DNA of 64,000 nt from Trichomonas tenax (GCA_023091735.1 JALKBU010000137.1:1-64000), one strand, 5' to 3'. Counted from the first letter of the stretch, positions 35,501-39,926 are shown. Program-made: numbers and translations. The notes: generated by a model from the sequence alone, not told the origin.

Positions 35501-38500
35501 TGAAGCCTTGTTGAGCGAGCTCCTCGTCGGAGATTTCATTGACGTACTTCGAAGCTTCGTTCTGAGCATCAGCAGCACGAAGGATGTTCTGAAGAACTTC
35601 GACCTGTTCTGGCTGGATCTTTCCTTCAGCGAGAGCCTGAGCGCAGACGCTGTCGATTTCTGCAGCACGCTCTTCTGGTGTGTCAGCTGTGTTATGGCTG
35701 GCAACAATGTCAGCGATGTAGTCGTACTGTGAATCATCGAATCCGAGCTGAGCTGCGAGCTTCTTGCTGTTCTCGATTGGAGAGACACCTGTGACAGCAG
35801 CAGAGTGCTGTTCAGCGAGAATCTCACCAGCAGCATCAGCAGCTGTACGTGTGAGGTACTCTGCCTGGCCTCTGTTGAGGTTGTCGTTGGCTTTCTCACG
35901 GAGCTTGGAGTTCTCAAGAACATCAAGTGTAGAGCCAGCAACTTCATCCTTGAAGTCATCTGACATGGCCTTCTTGACTCTCTGTCCGATGAAATTGTTT
36001 TGGTCACGAGAGAGTTCTGATCTTGGCTTGTAAGATGAGACTGTTGGTTCAGCCTTCTTACCAACCTGAGCAGCTGTGGCAATGTTCTGGCCACCAAGGG
36101 AAGCTGGAATCTTGGATGTGTCGATCTTCTGCTTTCTGAGATCAGCCATTGCGTCCTTACCACTCTTCTCCATGGCGTTCTTGACCTGCTCCTGTTCACC
36201 TCTTGTCATTGAGTCTTCTGCGACTTCTCTTATCATTGTGACAGAAGGAGTTTCAACTTCGATCTTTTCTGTGTTAGCGTTGGCAGCGTTAACATCACCG
36301 CCGGACTGCATGAGAGCCTGGTTGAGGGACTCGCAAATTGGCATGATGTTCTGATAGATTTCTTCGATGTTCTTGATACTGTACATGAGATCATCCTTAG
36401 CTGTGTTGTCACCAAGAGATAACCTGGCGGCGCAGTTCTCAAGGATATCAGCGTTAGCACGAAGGCTTTCTGCGATACCCTTAAGTGCTGGGAATCCTTC
36501 GATCTGCTCAGCAAGAATGAACAATCTGATGATGATGAAGTAGATGAGGATGTAGTACTGCATTGGATCCTGGAGGATCTGCTGGAAGTACTGAATGATG
36601 ATGACGAAGAACTGTCTGATCAAAAGGCTGATAAGAGCAGTAACTTCGATCTTGATCTGGATGTAAATGGCGTTGGTGTATGGTGTCATAGCAGCCATGT
36701 ACTTGAGAATTGCTGTCAAACGACGGATTTCTGCCTGGACACCTGTTGGATCTGCAGAAGCCTCGAGAATCGACTGGGCATTTCTAAGAAGTGTGACTGT
36801 CTCCTTGAAGCCAACTTGGCAGGCGCGTGAAAGACTGATTAAGTACAAGCGATCATAAACACCAGATGGTGGTGGTATCTGAAGGTAGTTCTTGATGATC
36901 TTGAGAGCCTCGTTGAGATTTCCACGGAGTTCTTCGTACTTGTCGCCACCAGCAGCGATGTAAGCATCGAATGGAGCCATTGAGCGGACGAAGATCTCAG
37001 CCTCTTGCATGTAGTGGAGCTGTGTAGCAATGCGGTAGCTGAGTGAGAAGTGTGTGAAGATGTCAGCATAAGATTCGATTAATTGAACAATAGCTGCTGT
37101 TTGATCGTTACGTGGAATGATTGCAGCAATTGCGTAAAGAGCGATACTGATGTTGTAGTTGCTTTCGAGGCATGGAATGACATCTCTTGGATTGTCTGTC
37201 TTGACGTTCTGTGGGAATTTCTTCTCGCACTCGAGAATAATTTTCATGCAGATCTGGAGAACGATGATAGCGAAGACATCTGTCTGTGGGATGATTTGAG
37301 CGATAGTCTGAAGAAGAGCGAGAAGTGTTGGCTTCTCCTCCATGTACAAAACTCCGTTCTTTGAAGCGAGACATGTACGGATTGTCTCGAGAGCTTCAAC
37401 AATGAATGGATCGTTGTCGAGAGTGCATAATGCAAGTAGTAAACCGGCACCTGTGATTGCAACATGCGCTCTGAGGCAAGTTGAATTAACACTTTGTTGA
37501 AGTGTTGCGAGTGATTGTGAAAAGTTTGTAAATCCGTAGAATATGTTCGAACGTTGTTTGGCGTAGCGAATTTGTTCGGCCTGATCGCTTGCAGCAGCGA
37601 TTGTATTGGTCATATCTTGCATGAACTGATTGTAGTACTCCTGGATGTGTGGAATTTCTGCGAGAGCTTCTTCGATTGGCTGTTTGTTGTTAAGCAGGTT
37701 CCAAACTGTGACAATTGTTGTCTTGATGAGTGGAATGGCCTTCTGTGTTAATTCAGCCTCTAATTTGTTTGTGAAGGAGCTTAAGAGAGCAAATCTGCGA
37801 TCATGCTGTATCGCACTTACAGCACGGTTGAAGTTCATCTCAAATGGACCTAAAAGTGTGGAAAGCTGTGCAAATGAGTCTGAAAGCCTCTTTCCGAAGA
37901 GATAGTTGTATGGAGCTGGAACTTGTTGAATAGAAGAAGCAAGATCTTGCTGAAGTTGAGAGTAAAACATGATAATTTCTTGGTAAGCTTGCTTGCACTC
38001 TTCGATGTCGTTGTTAAAGTTACCTCTAAAGCGCATGAGTGATGTCATCTTTGATGTAACTGTGTAGAAGCGTGTTAAAAATTGATCGAGAACTGCCTGA
38101 ACTGTTTGGAAGATATCTGGTGTGTATTCAGCAGTCTGGATTGAAATAAATGCAAGTGGAGCTAACGCGTGGTTAACTTGCTTTAAGTAATCTGAATATT
38201 CGGCAAATTCTGGTTCTTCGTAAAGTGAAAGGAACTGTGCCAAGACAGCTTCTGCCAAATTACGGTATAATTGAGCAAATTTTGGTAGATTTTCTATTGT
38301 ATGTTGGAAACTCTTTGAGTAATCATCTTGAAGTTTGTGAACTTCTTCGGGATTGTTGTAGAAAGTGATACGAATTGTATCGCACATCTGGCAAAGATTC
38401 TGAATAGACTCAATAACCTCCAAAAACTTTTCGGCTGTTTTTTCAATATTCATATCTTCAGGAAGCATGCCAATTTCAAGATCGGCAAACTGGTTGATTT

Positions 38501-38999
38501 CAGATGCGTGTGTTGCGTACTCAATAACTTTCTTAATGGCAGCTAAAACGTCATCAGAGTTTAAGTTGCCTTGGAAATATTCCGCTAAAACGGTGTTCAT
38601 ACTGTTAATGATTGTCACTAAGTCTTCTAAAGCAATTGACAAGATGGTAAAGTAAAGAGTGATTGCAGAACAAGATGAAATAATCTGAAGTGTTTTATCT
38701 GGGTCACTATTATTAATTGGCATACCGAATGTCATTGCGTAGTTAGCAAATAATTCTCCGAAAATACCTGAGTTAAGTTCAAGAACATTTTTACCCCATT
38801 TTTGGGATTCAACTAATGCTTCGATTAATTTATTACCAAAAATCGAAGCAGATGCTACTGCCGACCTTTCCTCTAACTTGCCACCGCACTCTGTGGTAGA
38901 ATTAAAGATTGCTGTTAGTAATTCCTCTAATGGGATCGGCATAATATAAAAATTTAAATATTCAAAACTTTCCATCAATAAGGTGCATAGTTCAACCAT
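11574..38999 (-). CDS. Giant tandem-repeat protein, 9,141 residues, likely structural
   Basis: One unbroken frame of 27.4 kb; the family is not recognised. Residues 1 to about 920 are non-repetitive, helical and rather hydrophobic in places. From about 920 to 8,180 there are 18 units of about 397 residues. A typical unit reads: EIPD-x-AM, a basic KEKVKKAK-x-KGGK stretch, IPASLGGQ, YTP-x-x-EL, EVAGSTLDVLEN, AEQHSAAVTG-x-SP-x-ENS, ALGFDEDQHDF, DGKITKKQGK, DAQND, ELAKQGF-x-PEEF, KLIANHDTES, ALTPINKAI and EDVAKELAKEQCR. Linkers before units 4, 6, 8 and 10 are poly-Ser plus acidic residues; others are Lys/His-rich. Pro/Tyr-rich linkers (YGYPSPYGY type) precede and follow unit 18. The last 960 residues are again helical. 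There is no signal peptide. Two starts are possible: ATG at 38999 or ATG at 38942 (MPIPLEELL). Size, helical modular design and charged linkers suggest a cytoskeletal filament or striated-fibre protein such as those of the costa; this is inference. Confidence 0.85.
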   Translation of the reverse strand: MVELCTLLMESFEYLNFYIMPIPLEELLTAIFNSTTECGGKLEERSAVASASIFGNKLIEALVESQKWGKNVLELNSGIFGELFANYAMTFGMPINNSDPDKTLQIISSCSAITLYFTILSIALEDLVTIINSMNTVLAEYFQGNLNSDDVLAAIKKVIEYATHASEINQFADLEIGMLPEDMNIEKTAEKFLEVIESIQNLCQMCDTIRITFYNNPEEVHKLQDDYSKSFQHTIENLPKFAQLYRNLAEAVLAQFLSLYEEPEFAEYSDYLKQVNHALAPLAFISIQTAEYTPDIFQTVQAVLDQFLTRFYTVTSKMTSLMRFRGNFNNDIEECKQAYQEIIMFYSQLQQDLASSIQQVPAPYNYLFGKRLSDSFAQLSTLLGPFEMNFNRAVSAIQHDRRFALLSSFTNKLEAELTQKAIPLIKTTIVTVWNLLNNKQPIEEALAEIPHIQEYYNQFMQDMTNTIAAASDQAEQIRYAKQRSNIFYGFTNFSQSLATLQQSVNSTCLRAHVAITGAGLLLALCTLDNDPFIVEALETIRTCLASKNGVLYMEEKPTLLALLQTIAQIIPQTDVFAIIVLQICMKIILECEKKFPQNVKTDNPRDVIPCLESNYNISIALYAIAAIIPRNDQTAAIVQLIESYADIFTHFSLSYRIATQLHYMQEAEIFVRSMAPFDAYIAAGGDKYEELRGNLNEALKIIKNYLQIPPPSGVYDRLYLISLSRACQVGFKETVTLLRNAQSILEASADPTGVQAEIRRLTAILKYMAAMTPYTNAIYIQIKIEVTALISLLIRQFFVIIIQYFQQILQDPMQYYILIYFIIIRLFILAEQIEGFPALKGIAESLRANADILENCAARLSLGDNTAKDDLMYSIKNIEEIYQNIMPICESLNQALMQSGGDVNAANANTEKIEVETPSVTMIREVAEDSMTRGEQEQVKNAMEKSGKDAMADLRKQKIDTSKIPASLGGQNIATAAQVGKKAEPTVSSYKPRSELSRDQNNFIGQRVKKAMSDDFKDEVAGSTLDVLENSKLREKANDNLNRGQAEYLTRTAADAAGEILAEQHSAAVTGVSPIENSKKLAAQLGFDDSQYDYIADIVASHNTADTPEERAAEIDSVCAQALAEGKIQPEQVEVLQNILRAADAQNEASKYVNEISDEELAQQGFRPDEYEDIRRIIIDLDPESEEAKKNIKNENQKQFIEEKMKELEKREQAIIDALTPLNKQIIKNKSAKLADRGLPPEKQDDVDDIIEGVAREVAKEQARIATHADNEFANHDLQKETRQDIAQKATESKQPKTTLTVKSQQAKEQEVANSALLNSISSGIVNAQIPQSAAQNTFAQAAGIPVQQMNDAPQQVEEEEEINNAEYMAEDYDETKSFPLELPYESMSQADKEKVKRARRRKHGKHAMEEIEKSHVNPHYIPASLGGQNISEAAHIGERSSPTVQEKYIPMGELNNTQNDYIAARVKKANSPEFQREVAGSTLDVLEHSNLRENAADRLGKEEGEVLTHAIAQATGDLLAEQHSAAVTGTSPVDNSHEMTSVLGFDEDQHDFITEVINNHVTNPDKSKREAENEKIVEDAVNDGKITKKQGKVLRALLNATDAQNDCNEFIINGVSDDDLARQGFLPEEFAEIRKLIADHDVDSDETKKHIKNDKQKKFLEENIEEHKKLEEKVIEALTPINEIMLENMAQPAIEENIPEDKYSDVEDIIHEVAEELAKEQCRVATEAEIDFAEKKIPKAARQATFEANKDKKKHRKHHHHHGRIHRKHKHNKPITSKAVPDNAIPQEKKAEVSQALMKGGKEAVEELRNNNIDPHNIPASMGGQDVSIAVQIGDRAAPKVSDSYTPSDDLNRVQNKFVADRLKYANSPEFQDEVAGSTLDVLENSKLRERANSSLPPKQAETVVRAAAEASGEIIADQHSAAVTGASPAENSRQMTAALGFDDEQHEFICDLLQNHKTKKDPKKRKAENDKAVEQAIKDGRITNKQGEILRHLLEATDAQNDCNNYINRISDEELAQQGFKPEEFNEVRKLIANHDTESDEAKEHIKDPKQKKFVEDKIKELEKLEEKVIDALTPLNKEIIMNSSALDSQIPDENKDEVEKIIEEVAKEVAKEQCRIAANADVDFADQKITEETRHELAENNNADKRHRTHHKKHAKSSSSSSSSSSSDSEEIVIARSIPDDVLTSNEKEAVKKAKKKGGKDAIESLRKDNIDPHNIPASLGGQDISAAARIGERAEPVVKETYTPNNSLNNAQNAFVEERIRHSQTPDFQSQVAGSTLDVLENSYLRDHTNEVLDKEDADLVTQAVAEVAGDIIKEQHSAAVTGVTPFENSHEITSALGFDDEQHDFIMDLLANHKTNQDKSQREPDNTNIVNAAINNGQITVNQGDIVMNLLNAVDAQADCSNYVNSIPDSELAQQGFTPEEYNAIRRMIADHDLSSDIVRKHIKNDQQQEYLEQKIDELKDIEAEVIEALTPINRAILMNRTRNVVEENISDDKQSEVEDIIEEVAKELAKEQCHISTKADVDFNDKKISKDERKKIHDANKDEKKHKKKAKPVEFDTIKVREIPDDAIPEEDKDIVRDAMKMTGKDAMEHLRKECIDPHSIPDSLGGQEISVAAQVGERATPNVAMTYTPHKDLSKSQNDFLEDRINYANSQEFKDDVAGSTLDVLENSQLRDKASKSLPKEQADEFCRAVGEAAGDIIAEQHSASVTGTNAKSGREITSALGFDEDQHEFITDLINKHVPNNDKSKRKHDNEKVVEDAVKDGKITKKQGKILQAMLDAADAQYDVNNFVYDGVTDAELANQGFKLDEYDEVRKLIVNHDIESDEAKEYLKDPKQKKFVENKIKELEKLEEKVIEALTPINKAILKNMAHNCLNEEIPEGKEGDVDAIVEDLAKEISKEQCRIAADADIDFRFHQIPSDVRSEVADKNKDTEKTQKHHKHHKHGKKKSSSSSSSSSSSDSDDIYIAPEIPMSAVSHEQKEKIKGAQSKGGKETMEDLRKYQIDPHTIPAALGGQDIHEAYQVGERSEPTVAQHYIPNPSLDRHQNRYVADRINHANSPEFHDAVAGSTLDVIDNSSIREKAADILEKEQADALTHAVASAAGDILAEEHSAAVTGISPVENSQDITSALGFDEEQHNFIVDLINNHQTNPDKSKHKAENEKIAQQAVNDGKVTKKQAEIVQALLDAADAQNDVNNFVTEEVSDQELAKQGFRPEEYDDIRKLIAEHDTDSDLARKRLKNEHQRKFVEDQIEKIKKLEEEVVDTLAPIDQAMIRNKTRAAVGETVPEDKKPKVEAIIEDVAKEIAKEQSRIATNAEIDFHGEEISKEDRKKIFNDNKDPKKIKKRSQSVVLSPVKVKSVDEDALPIGYKMKVKKAKRKGGKDAIAEIRKENIDLHSIPDSLGGQEISVAAQVGERATPNVAMTYTPHKDLSKSQNDFLEDRINYANSQEFKDDVAGSTLDVLENSQLRDKASKSLPKEQADEFCRAVGEAAGDIIAEQHSASVTGTNAKSGREITSALGFDEDQHEFITDLINKHVPNNDKSKRKHDNEKVVEDAVKDGKITKKQGKILQAMLDAADAQYDVNNFVYDGVTDAELANQGFKLDEYDEVRKLIVNHDIESDEAKEYLKDPKQKKFVENKIKELEKLEEKVIEALTPINKAILKNMAHNCLNEEIPEGKEGDVDAIVEDLAKEISKEQCRIAADADIDFRSNKIPAAARSEVADKNKDTEKTQKHRKHRKYHKKHGKSSSSSSSSSSDDEDKVASELPDSAMPVSEKNKVKKAKEEKSGKELIEELKAQNVDTKAIPASLGGQNIAEATKAAQRNKPTISETFKPVSTLKPEQNKFVEERVKKANSPDFANEVAGSTLEVLENSNIRQQANDNFEKDQADVICHAAAAAAGDIIAEQHSASVTGVSPYENSHELTSACGFDDEQHDYITDVLAQHSTNPDKSKREKENDAVVDKAVKDGKITKKQGKILKDLLNAADAQNDASHLVNNEVSDAELAKQGFKPEEFTEVRKLIANHDTESEEAKKHLKDPKQKKYVEDKSKELEKLEDKVVEALTPINKAIIMNKTDDAIIRNIPEDKHGQVEDIIEDVAKELAKEQCRVAINADVDFNGNKMSKEDRKKAFDENKDEKKQRKHHKPVKVDEIKTKEIPDNAMSTSDKMKVKKAKSLRGKGAIEQLRKDHIDPHTISDSLGGQNISTAAQVGERVTPSVAMTYRPHEELDDQQNKFVEDRLNYAHSPEFKDDVAGTTLDVLENSKLREKAQKSLPKEDADEFCRAVCEVAGDIVTQQYSAAITGTTPVEGGQEFVAALGFDEDQYDFIVDLVNSHQPNPDKSKRQADNEKVAEQAVKDGKITKKQAEQLVNLFNAADAQADCNNFIFHEVTDQELAQAGFAPQEFNDIRNIIARQDFDSDEAKPHIKDDKQKKFVEDKIKELKKLEEKVIEALTPVNKEIIKNETQHVRDEVVPDEKVDEIETIMEGIANELAHEMTRLHTQADAELTAQGIEKDTRSEIAADNKETDKAKKHRKHRDMPKKGKKGKSSSSSSSSSSDDEGIFTREIPDTAMGRVDKEKVKKVKEAKHGKDAIEELKKENINPHKIPASLGGQNISEATTVAEKQTPVIAAAYAPSKELDKKQNDFIEERAKNANSPDFQNEVAGSTLDVLDNSNIREKAKQKFDKGETDAVVHAAAGAVADVLAEQHSAAVTGVSPIENSEFITSSLGFDEDQHDAVVDIINKHQTDKDPKQRKKKIDKEVKQAVKDGKITKKQGKILKDLLNAADAQNDASHLVNNEVSDAELAKQGFKPEEFTEVRKLIANHDTESEEAKKHLKDPKQKKYVEDKSKELEKLEDKVVEALTPINKAIIMNNSQQAIENGVPEDKHGQVEDIIEDVAKELAKEQCRVAINADVDFNDKKIPKEKRHKVHTDNADKKKKEKKSKAASGDKPLKQSSQPVVTREIPEHAISEADKEKVKKSKEHKNGKDIMKKLHKLHLDPQSIPSSLGGEDISAASQVGERAAPSIAKTYSPNEEMTPEQNAFVADRIKKAHTTDFQEEVAGATLDALTDSELRKKTQVALDKPDADAIFNAASQAAGDILAEQHSAAVTGIPVVENSRNLTDALGLDEVQHEYVVELLANHKAKKDPKARQTEIEKEVEKEIKEGRITEDQADILRDLLAAQDAQNDCSNFVNREVSNSELAKQGFAPEEFAQLRKLIANHDTDSEEAQKHLKDPKQKKFVEDKIKELQKLEENAIEALTPINKAIIKNKSADKIRRNVSDKQDEVDKIIEDLANAVAQEQVKVATKADVDFNDKGINKETRHDLAHEHKTIEHESENVLERDIPDFAEDFAPDYKGIWEIPDDSMAATEKRKVRKAKNKGGKDAIEELQKNDIDLRAIPTSLGGETFTAVADAADEASPSVNKTYEPSNKLNADQNEFIADRVADAFTPEFQNEVAGSTLDTIEKSKIRDDLNDVLEKEATHEVFKAAAEAAGNLMIEQHSAAVMGVTSFENSRELTAAQGFDEDQHEYIQEVIAKHDTPKVKAACDEEIEKIVEQAINDGKITKSQAPALREIIEAIDAQNDVSDYVNNGVSDAELTKQGFASEDFAEVRKLIADCDVDSDKAKKHLKDDKQKKFVEDKIKEIEKHEDEAVKAMKPINKRVIKKRSNSAIKKHVPFFKLDDVDKILDNLAEEVAKEQVRIATNADIDFADEDIKKVDRSAVFAENKDTDKASEPPKSQDPIYISAQMNMFGQPKVREIPDDYMAPVDKEKVRKAKNKGGKETMKELRDVNISPDTIPTSLGGLELTAAYDAGERATPTVAQDYKPNGNLSEPQNQFVADRVKKAYTDEFGDEVAGSTLTAVEGAKISEKANERLEKEPAITVIKATGDAAGDILAEQHAAAVVGVSPFENSNNFTDALGLDEEQQELVKDLLRNHQTKPDKKAREADINAKVDKAVEEGKITKEQSKLIKDILKAKDAQHDINEFLTQNVSDEELAKQGLKPDEYAEVRKLIADNDTTSEKAKKHLKDPKQKKFVEDKSKELENLEEKVVEALTTVNKELIKNKSADQIKKTVPASKLDIVDDIIEDLATEVAKEQCRVAADAEVDYADKKIEEKERQKIFDDNVEKHKFHRASSHKSAPSSTHPAFRPIFKEVADNALPSEKKSKVRKAKAKRGKETLQELRKEGIKPAEIPSKLGGLEIAAATQVGEHAVPSVAKTYTPHEELSKEQNAFIEDRFNKANEKDYQDDVAGATFDAINDAKTREKSDREFEKYQADTICNAAATAAGNLINEQKSAAITGISPFENSRKMTKGLGFEPEQHDNIVRIILDHETTEDPKDRDEDNKKTAKKAVKDGKITKEQAKALKQMLDAVDAMNDCAEYVTSIQDEDIINQGFKPEECDAVKQLIADNDTESQKAQKLINTPKQKEYIEAKFAELEKLEDKAAEKMAPLDKAVMKKESFKVIERSIPAHKLDDVEKILEDVAKEVAKEQVRINTSAEVGFDNHNIAKEERHEVFEKNKDPTRKSNAPVPIPSHIQLPTIRAEVAEDSITPEAKDKIKKAKAKGGKNTIEELKHENIDLHSIPDSVGGQNISNAVNFAEKAEIMIVEPYVPQDDLTEDQNAFVEKRVNYAQTKEFKDDIAGSTLNVLENSSLHHHVYGHLDKVVADYLSKAAADAAGEIIEAQRNASITGVSIFEFSPKIMQFLGFNDVQHAYVIDVLQERQTDPDAKVREEQIRQEILKAHVAAVLTNAQVDILKYILQSVDDQHLMAEHLANIKDEDLEKTGWKKNDFWAVRRSIALKDINSDQFKALFVTNDQKRFFKSTWSDMKEFESDAVSALTTLNEEIISQQTANVYDYLIPEEKIDLVDNIIELVAEETAREQLAIGVTADIEFAEFRIKQDKRRQITEDVTEMTPASQYRTITQFNSRNFESSTDREFHTPVSREIPESALSPEDREKVKKAKSKKGKKTMEQLREDNITPNIIPTTLGGQNIALAHQAGVKSHPRVMSFYTPVAGLSATQNKFVEERAKKAHTQAYKDEVAGSTLDALENSKVRENSNKKLGSAAATPLIQSIAEVLGDLFNEQHSAAVVGITPIENSHRITKALGMNPQQHDFVVEAVNKHQTKPDRASRLEGIDKVIDQAIKDKKITPEQGKFLKNLLQFLDALHDSAAHVNSIPDSELAAQGFKPDEYDSARKLVVNHDVESDDAKKLLKTPQQKDYIKEKVNVQSKLDDEVAKALVPIDEEVIKHDTKAVVERCLPHEYANDFDPIIEDLAKEVAKEQCRIAVDAEVDHNAQKIPQDKRHEIFEANKGEEERQEGLSVEQKEKVQKAKARGGKNTIGQLRKDRIDPHNIPAELGGEDIVDAIESCGRTIPTVASAYAPVEELSKEQNDVIEERLKSVNSPEFLDNVAGSTYDVLTKSDVRNKAAQSFDSTKTPILVRAIADAVADAMAEQHSSAVTGTNPFENSRKLCRSLGFNEDQQDNVSDILAKHETEADKSKRDDIIEAEIQKAVSENKIAPEQTRIIRELLKTADAQKDLADFVMSIPDADLAKAGFKPEENIDARKLIAEHDTESDKAKVLLKKKEQQDFVKDMIEELKKQEAAAVAALKPIDARILLADTECVVERTIPKEQLPDLNSLLEPVAEEVAKEQVRVAGGADIALESANIPKEHRRKAHKKNSNRRVSTARPTARRSSLIAAAPPEISDIDKFSAPNSRTSRSRKFRNIPTPNRQQQFSTLQPNTQQPQRQVSFTPGTPTLYGYPPSPYGYPSPYGYQPSPRIQPFVGSPYGLPSLPMEIPDQAMSEPLKEQVKLAVKKPTGKETFVALKEANIDPRMVPASLDGQAIAVASEIAERSIPSVVEVYMPNDGLTDEQNDFVEARVVAAHSPEFKEDIAGAVLDALINSDIHASALENCDKPQADAFTRAAIDAAGDLLAEQRSAAVIGINPIENSHTTTFALGFNDDQHDYLVDILANHSIKPDQKARDEEIRKTVDLAIKDGQFNREQAKLLFPLLQAFDAQADVNTFLIKGIKDDELASVGFKPDEFNEVRKLIAKHDAHSDAAKKIIKTKPQEDFVNTKIKQLAPIEGFAVKVGATTSARAIKSSAGDAIELLLPPEKNGILDELIQALADEVARQQIMNDAVAEIDYNAHKIPIDKRREIFATNKSKELPKTPQLQARKPLNYRSGFEQGYQQALAQFYGGMPPSPYGYPTPYGFHPGSPMPGFPPYGYPGMQMQTPPSKPISKPPKKTEKKKLKKVKKLKTKERALPSDMNLEAAAPAEPSDDEIVVVSARMPSPNIIEEFKDLSAHEDAPVGFVEKCIEDLQLKANELQPLLNKPVKELSPEETAKKDALILEVNNLMNALDTVKAMTANPAIADPAKMNVDLHKNMALATKEEIKTVLPVMTAKASRNMMAFSLPDDRLDAINVELACAVAHANTDKDSIVLLQAAANLEAIDPSLATLYNVDDMRAALEEKNIEKIAEIAPVLAANSKLAGIMKDLPNATLYSAPLRALATKVESRAVITQDDGDDLSNLITAVEDVIQSEFCGPLRQEGDFNAIADRIMQLSDSVQASSTALIQATRAKKKEESTLALGKMKAGALDVAINTLMQSTKASENFDLNDDLMNLFNTFKELDAQTEKADQRGVQKANREFTLVVNKIANKYDELAEISEDKTDNDQFSQAAVSVMADISRLARINATLPPSSYDANSAKPGIASRKPLAMRTFTRIRTDIFTNIRGMKSCIASFQGDQDSDISALLSELESKFASINGPEDFSFEDAQTAIGHVIELRTQYITFKSAEPLRVPPEIDAKIPIRFTPRISEYPSGTQEQCNTVINESLGDLTSSIKKGKAEEIVNALSNFHHSLAYITTRANVNHVVRAGDCAIIACRSKIYSAPSADSDLAELEKATKEALESLSFKEMKSGDMAQMASIALNDATNTLDSLSQQAENRSKVAKELIVSFIPIASTSKTILEFARSQISFISGEFLDEKCAPIPALTQSLIKSARTMTQMDDAEATRNATNVSVKLAELMSSLALTVRKTGGTPEIAQAMENLSRGMYNTAKKLKEKLPQETQPQPAAAPASTIPQLGANLSFAEPRRNNLLERLNAEARVVEARRKLEAAKSALNSFKT
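24376..24703. repeat. 328-bp block identical to 26773-27100
   Basis: This block lies in unit 10 of the giant gene and matches unit 8 at a constant offset of 2,397. It encodes the region from LNAADAQND to ALTPINKAIIM. The flanking bases differ on both sides, so the borders are sharp. Confidence 0.85.
26773..27100. repeat. 328-bp block identical to 24376-24703
   Basis: Partner copy in unit 8. Like the 944-bp pair, the two copies are separated by one different unit, which fits a two-unit exchange register. Confidence 0.85.
27860..28803. repeat. 944-bp block identical to 30245-31188
   Basis: This stretch, inside unit 7 of the giant gene and its boundary with the neighbouring unit, matches 30245-31188 base for base at a constant offset of 2,385. 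The match ends sharply at both sides (G against A just before, A against G just after). Unit 6, which lies between the two copies, is clearly different, so the exchange skipped one unit. Confidence 0.9.
30245..31188. repeat. 944-bp block identical to 27860-28803
   Basis: Partner copy in unit 5 of the giant gene. Third-codon positions are identical too, so the identity is not due to protein selection. It indicates recent gene conversion or unequal crossing over between units two apart, or possibly an assembly artefact. Confidence 0.9.
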
Positions 39000-39035
39000 T
39001 AGCGGTTAGGACATGCCTGAGTATCGAAAATTAAA

Positions 39036-39081
39036 TTTTTTTCAAAAAGTGACACCCAAGGGCGTTACTTTTTGAAAAAAA
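39036..39081. repeat. Inverted repeat at the promoter of the giant gene
   Basis: Perfect 15-base arms (39036-39050 and 39067-39081) surround a 16-base centre that itself pairs except for one mismatch and one G-T pair. The whole 46 bases could fold into a nearly complete hairpin. One arm contains TCACTTTTT read on the minus strand, the initiator consensus, about 45 bases before the ATG at 38999. It may be a binding site for a dimeric regulator or a cruciform. Confidence 0.6.
39044..39052 (-). promoter_or_regulatory. Initiator candidate of the giant gene
   Basis: Read on the minus strand the sequence is TCACTTTTT, fitting TCAYTW. It lies 45 bases before ATG 38999 and about 100 bases before ATG 38942. 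The leader would be longer than the usual 5-20 bases, so the assignment is tentative. A very short upstream frame (ATG TCC TAA) falls in the leader. Confidence 0.35.
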
Positions 39082-39926
39082 AATCAATTCTTGAATCCAA
39101 ATTTGAATCCGCCAAGTTTCTAATTTTTATGCAAATTTTTCTCTCAATTTTTGTCTCAATTTTTTTAATAAAAACAGCTGAAAATTTTTCATAAAAAAGA
39201 GGAATCGTCATTGAAATTCATATGTCGAAATGCAATAATAAACAAAGAAGAAAAATTGCCAAATATCTCCACTCACCTAAAAAAAATTAAATAACAAGGC
39301 CAAGAATCATTTCAAGCTTGATAGTCAAGAATCCATTAAAACAATCCATTGGAGGTGAACTAAAAAGACTATGACGTATAATATAACTCATAAAGCTGCA
39401 ACATTTGAACGAATTTAATTTATAGAAGATTAACCCCAAAATAATTATTCCACTAATCATTTTATATGTTGTTCTGTTAATTCGAATGTCGATACAATGG
39501 ATTTTGTTTTTATTTGGAAATCAATATTGTTATATCATGGAATTGGACCAAATTTCAATATGGTTATAACTTCACTAAAGTAGCCTTTGTTATTGGCAAT
39601 TATCACTTTAGTAGAAATAAAGATAATCGGGATTGCTAATGGATTTTTGCATGTTATACATTTATAAATGTTTATAAACATGTTATTTGATCAAATATGG
39701 ACTATTGATATGGTTTTTACCCAGCTAAACCATATAATTATTTTACGAAAAATAAATTCTAACATTTAGATAAATACAATTATATTTGTTGAGATTACTC
39801 CAATATGAGAGTATATCTCGATTGAGATTTGAGTCTCACTCTTAGGAAAATTATTAGACTAATTTTGAAAATAGATAAATAAAGTATGCGAGCAAGTAAT
39901 TTGTGATCACTATAACCATAACCTTC

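Larger units (their letters stand above)
14470..36240 (-). repeat. Array of 18 coding tandem repeats, about 1.19 kb each
   Basis: The units are recognised by the SLGGQ codons (or their variants), found on the minus strand near 36090, 34720, 33525, 32325, 31165, 29945, 28780, 27555, 26390, 25155, 23965, 22770, 21575, 20385, 19215, 18010, 16900 and 15445. The spacing is 1.16-1.23 kb for most. It is about 1.38 kb after unit 1 and 1.45 kb before unit 18, where long linkers are inserted. Each unit also carries one QHSA-x-VTG type motif, or a diverged form such as EQKSAAITG or AQRNASITG. Units 1-11 are closest to one another. Units 12-18 are more diverged, so the middle of the array appears to be the most recently homogenised part. 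Confidence 0.9.
39000..39926. other. Intergenic, holds only the promoter hairpin
   Basis: Apart from the inverted repeat at 39036-39081, this A+T-rich spacer between two minus-strand genes shows no gene, no tRNA and no tandem repeat. Confidence 0.5.

Noticed and set aside
11530..38655. Many open frames of 60-500 codons on both strands inside the giant gene
   Set aside because: They are shadows of the repetitive coding frame, recur in step with the repeat units, and have Ser/Arg- or Leu/Val-rich compositions explained by reading its codons in other frames.
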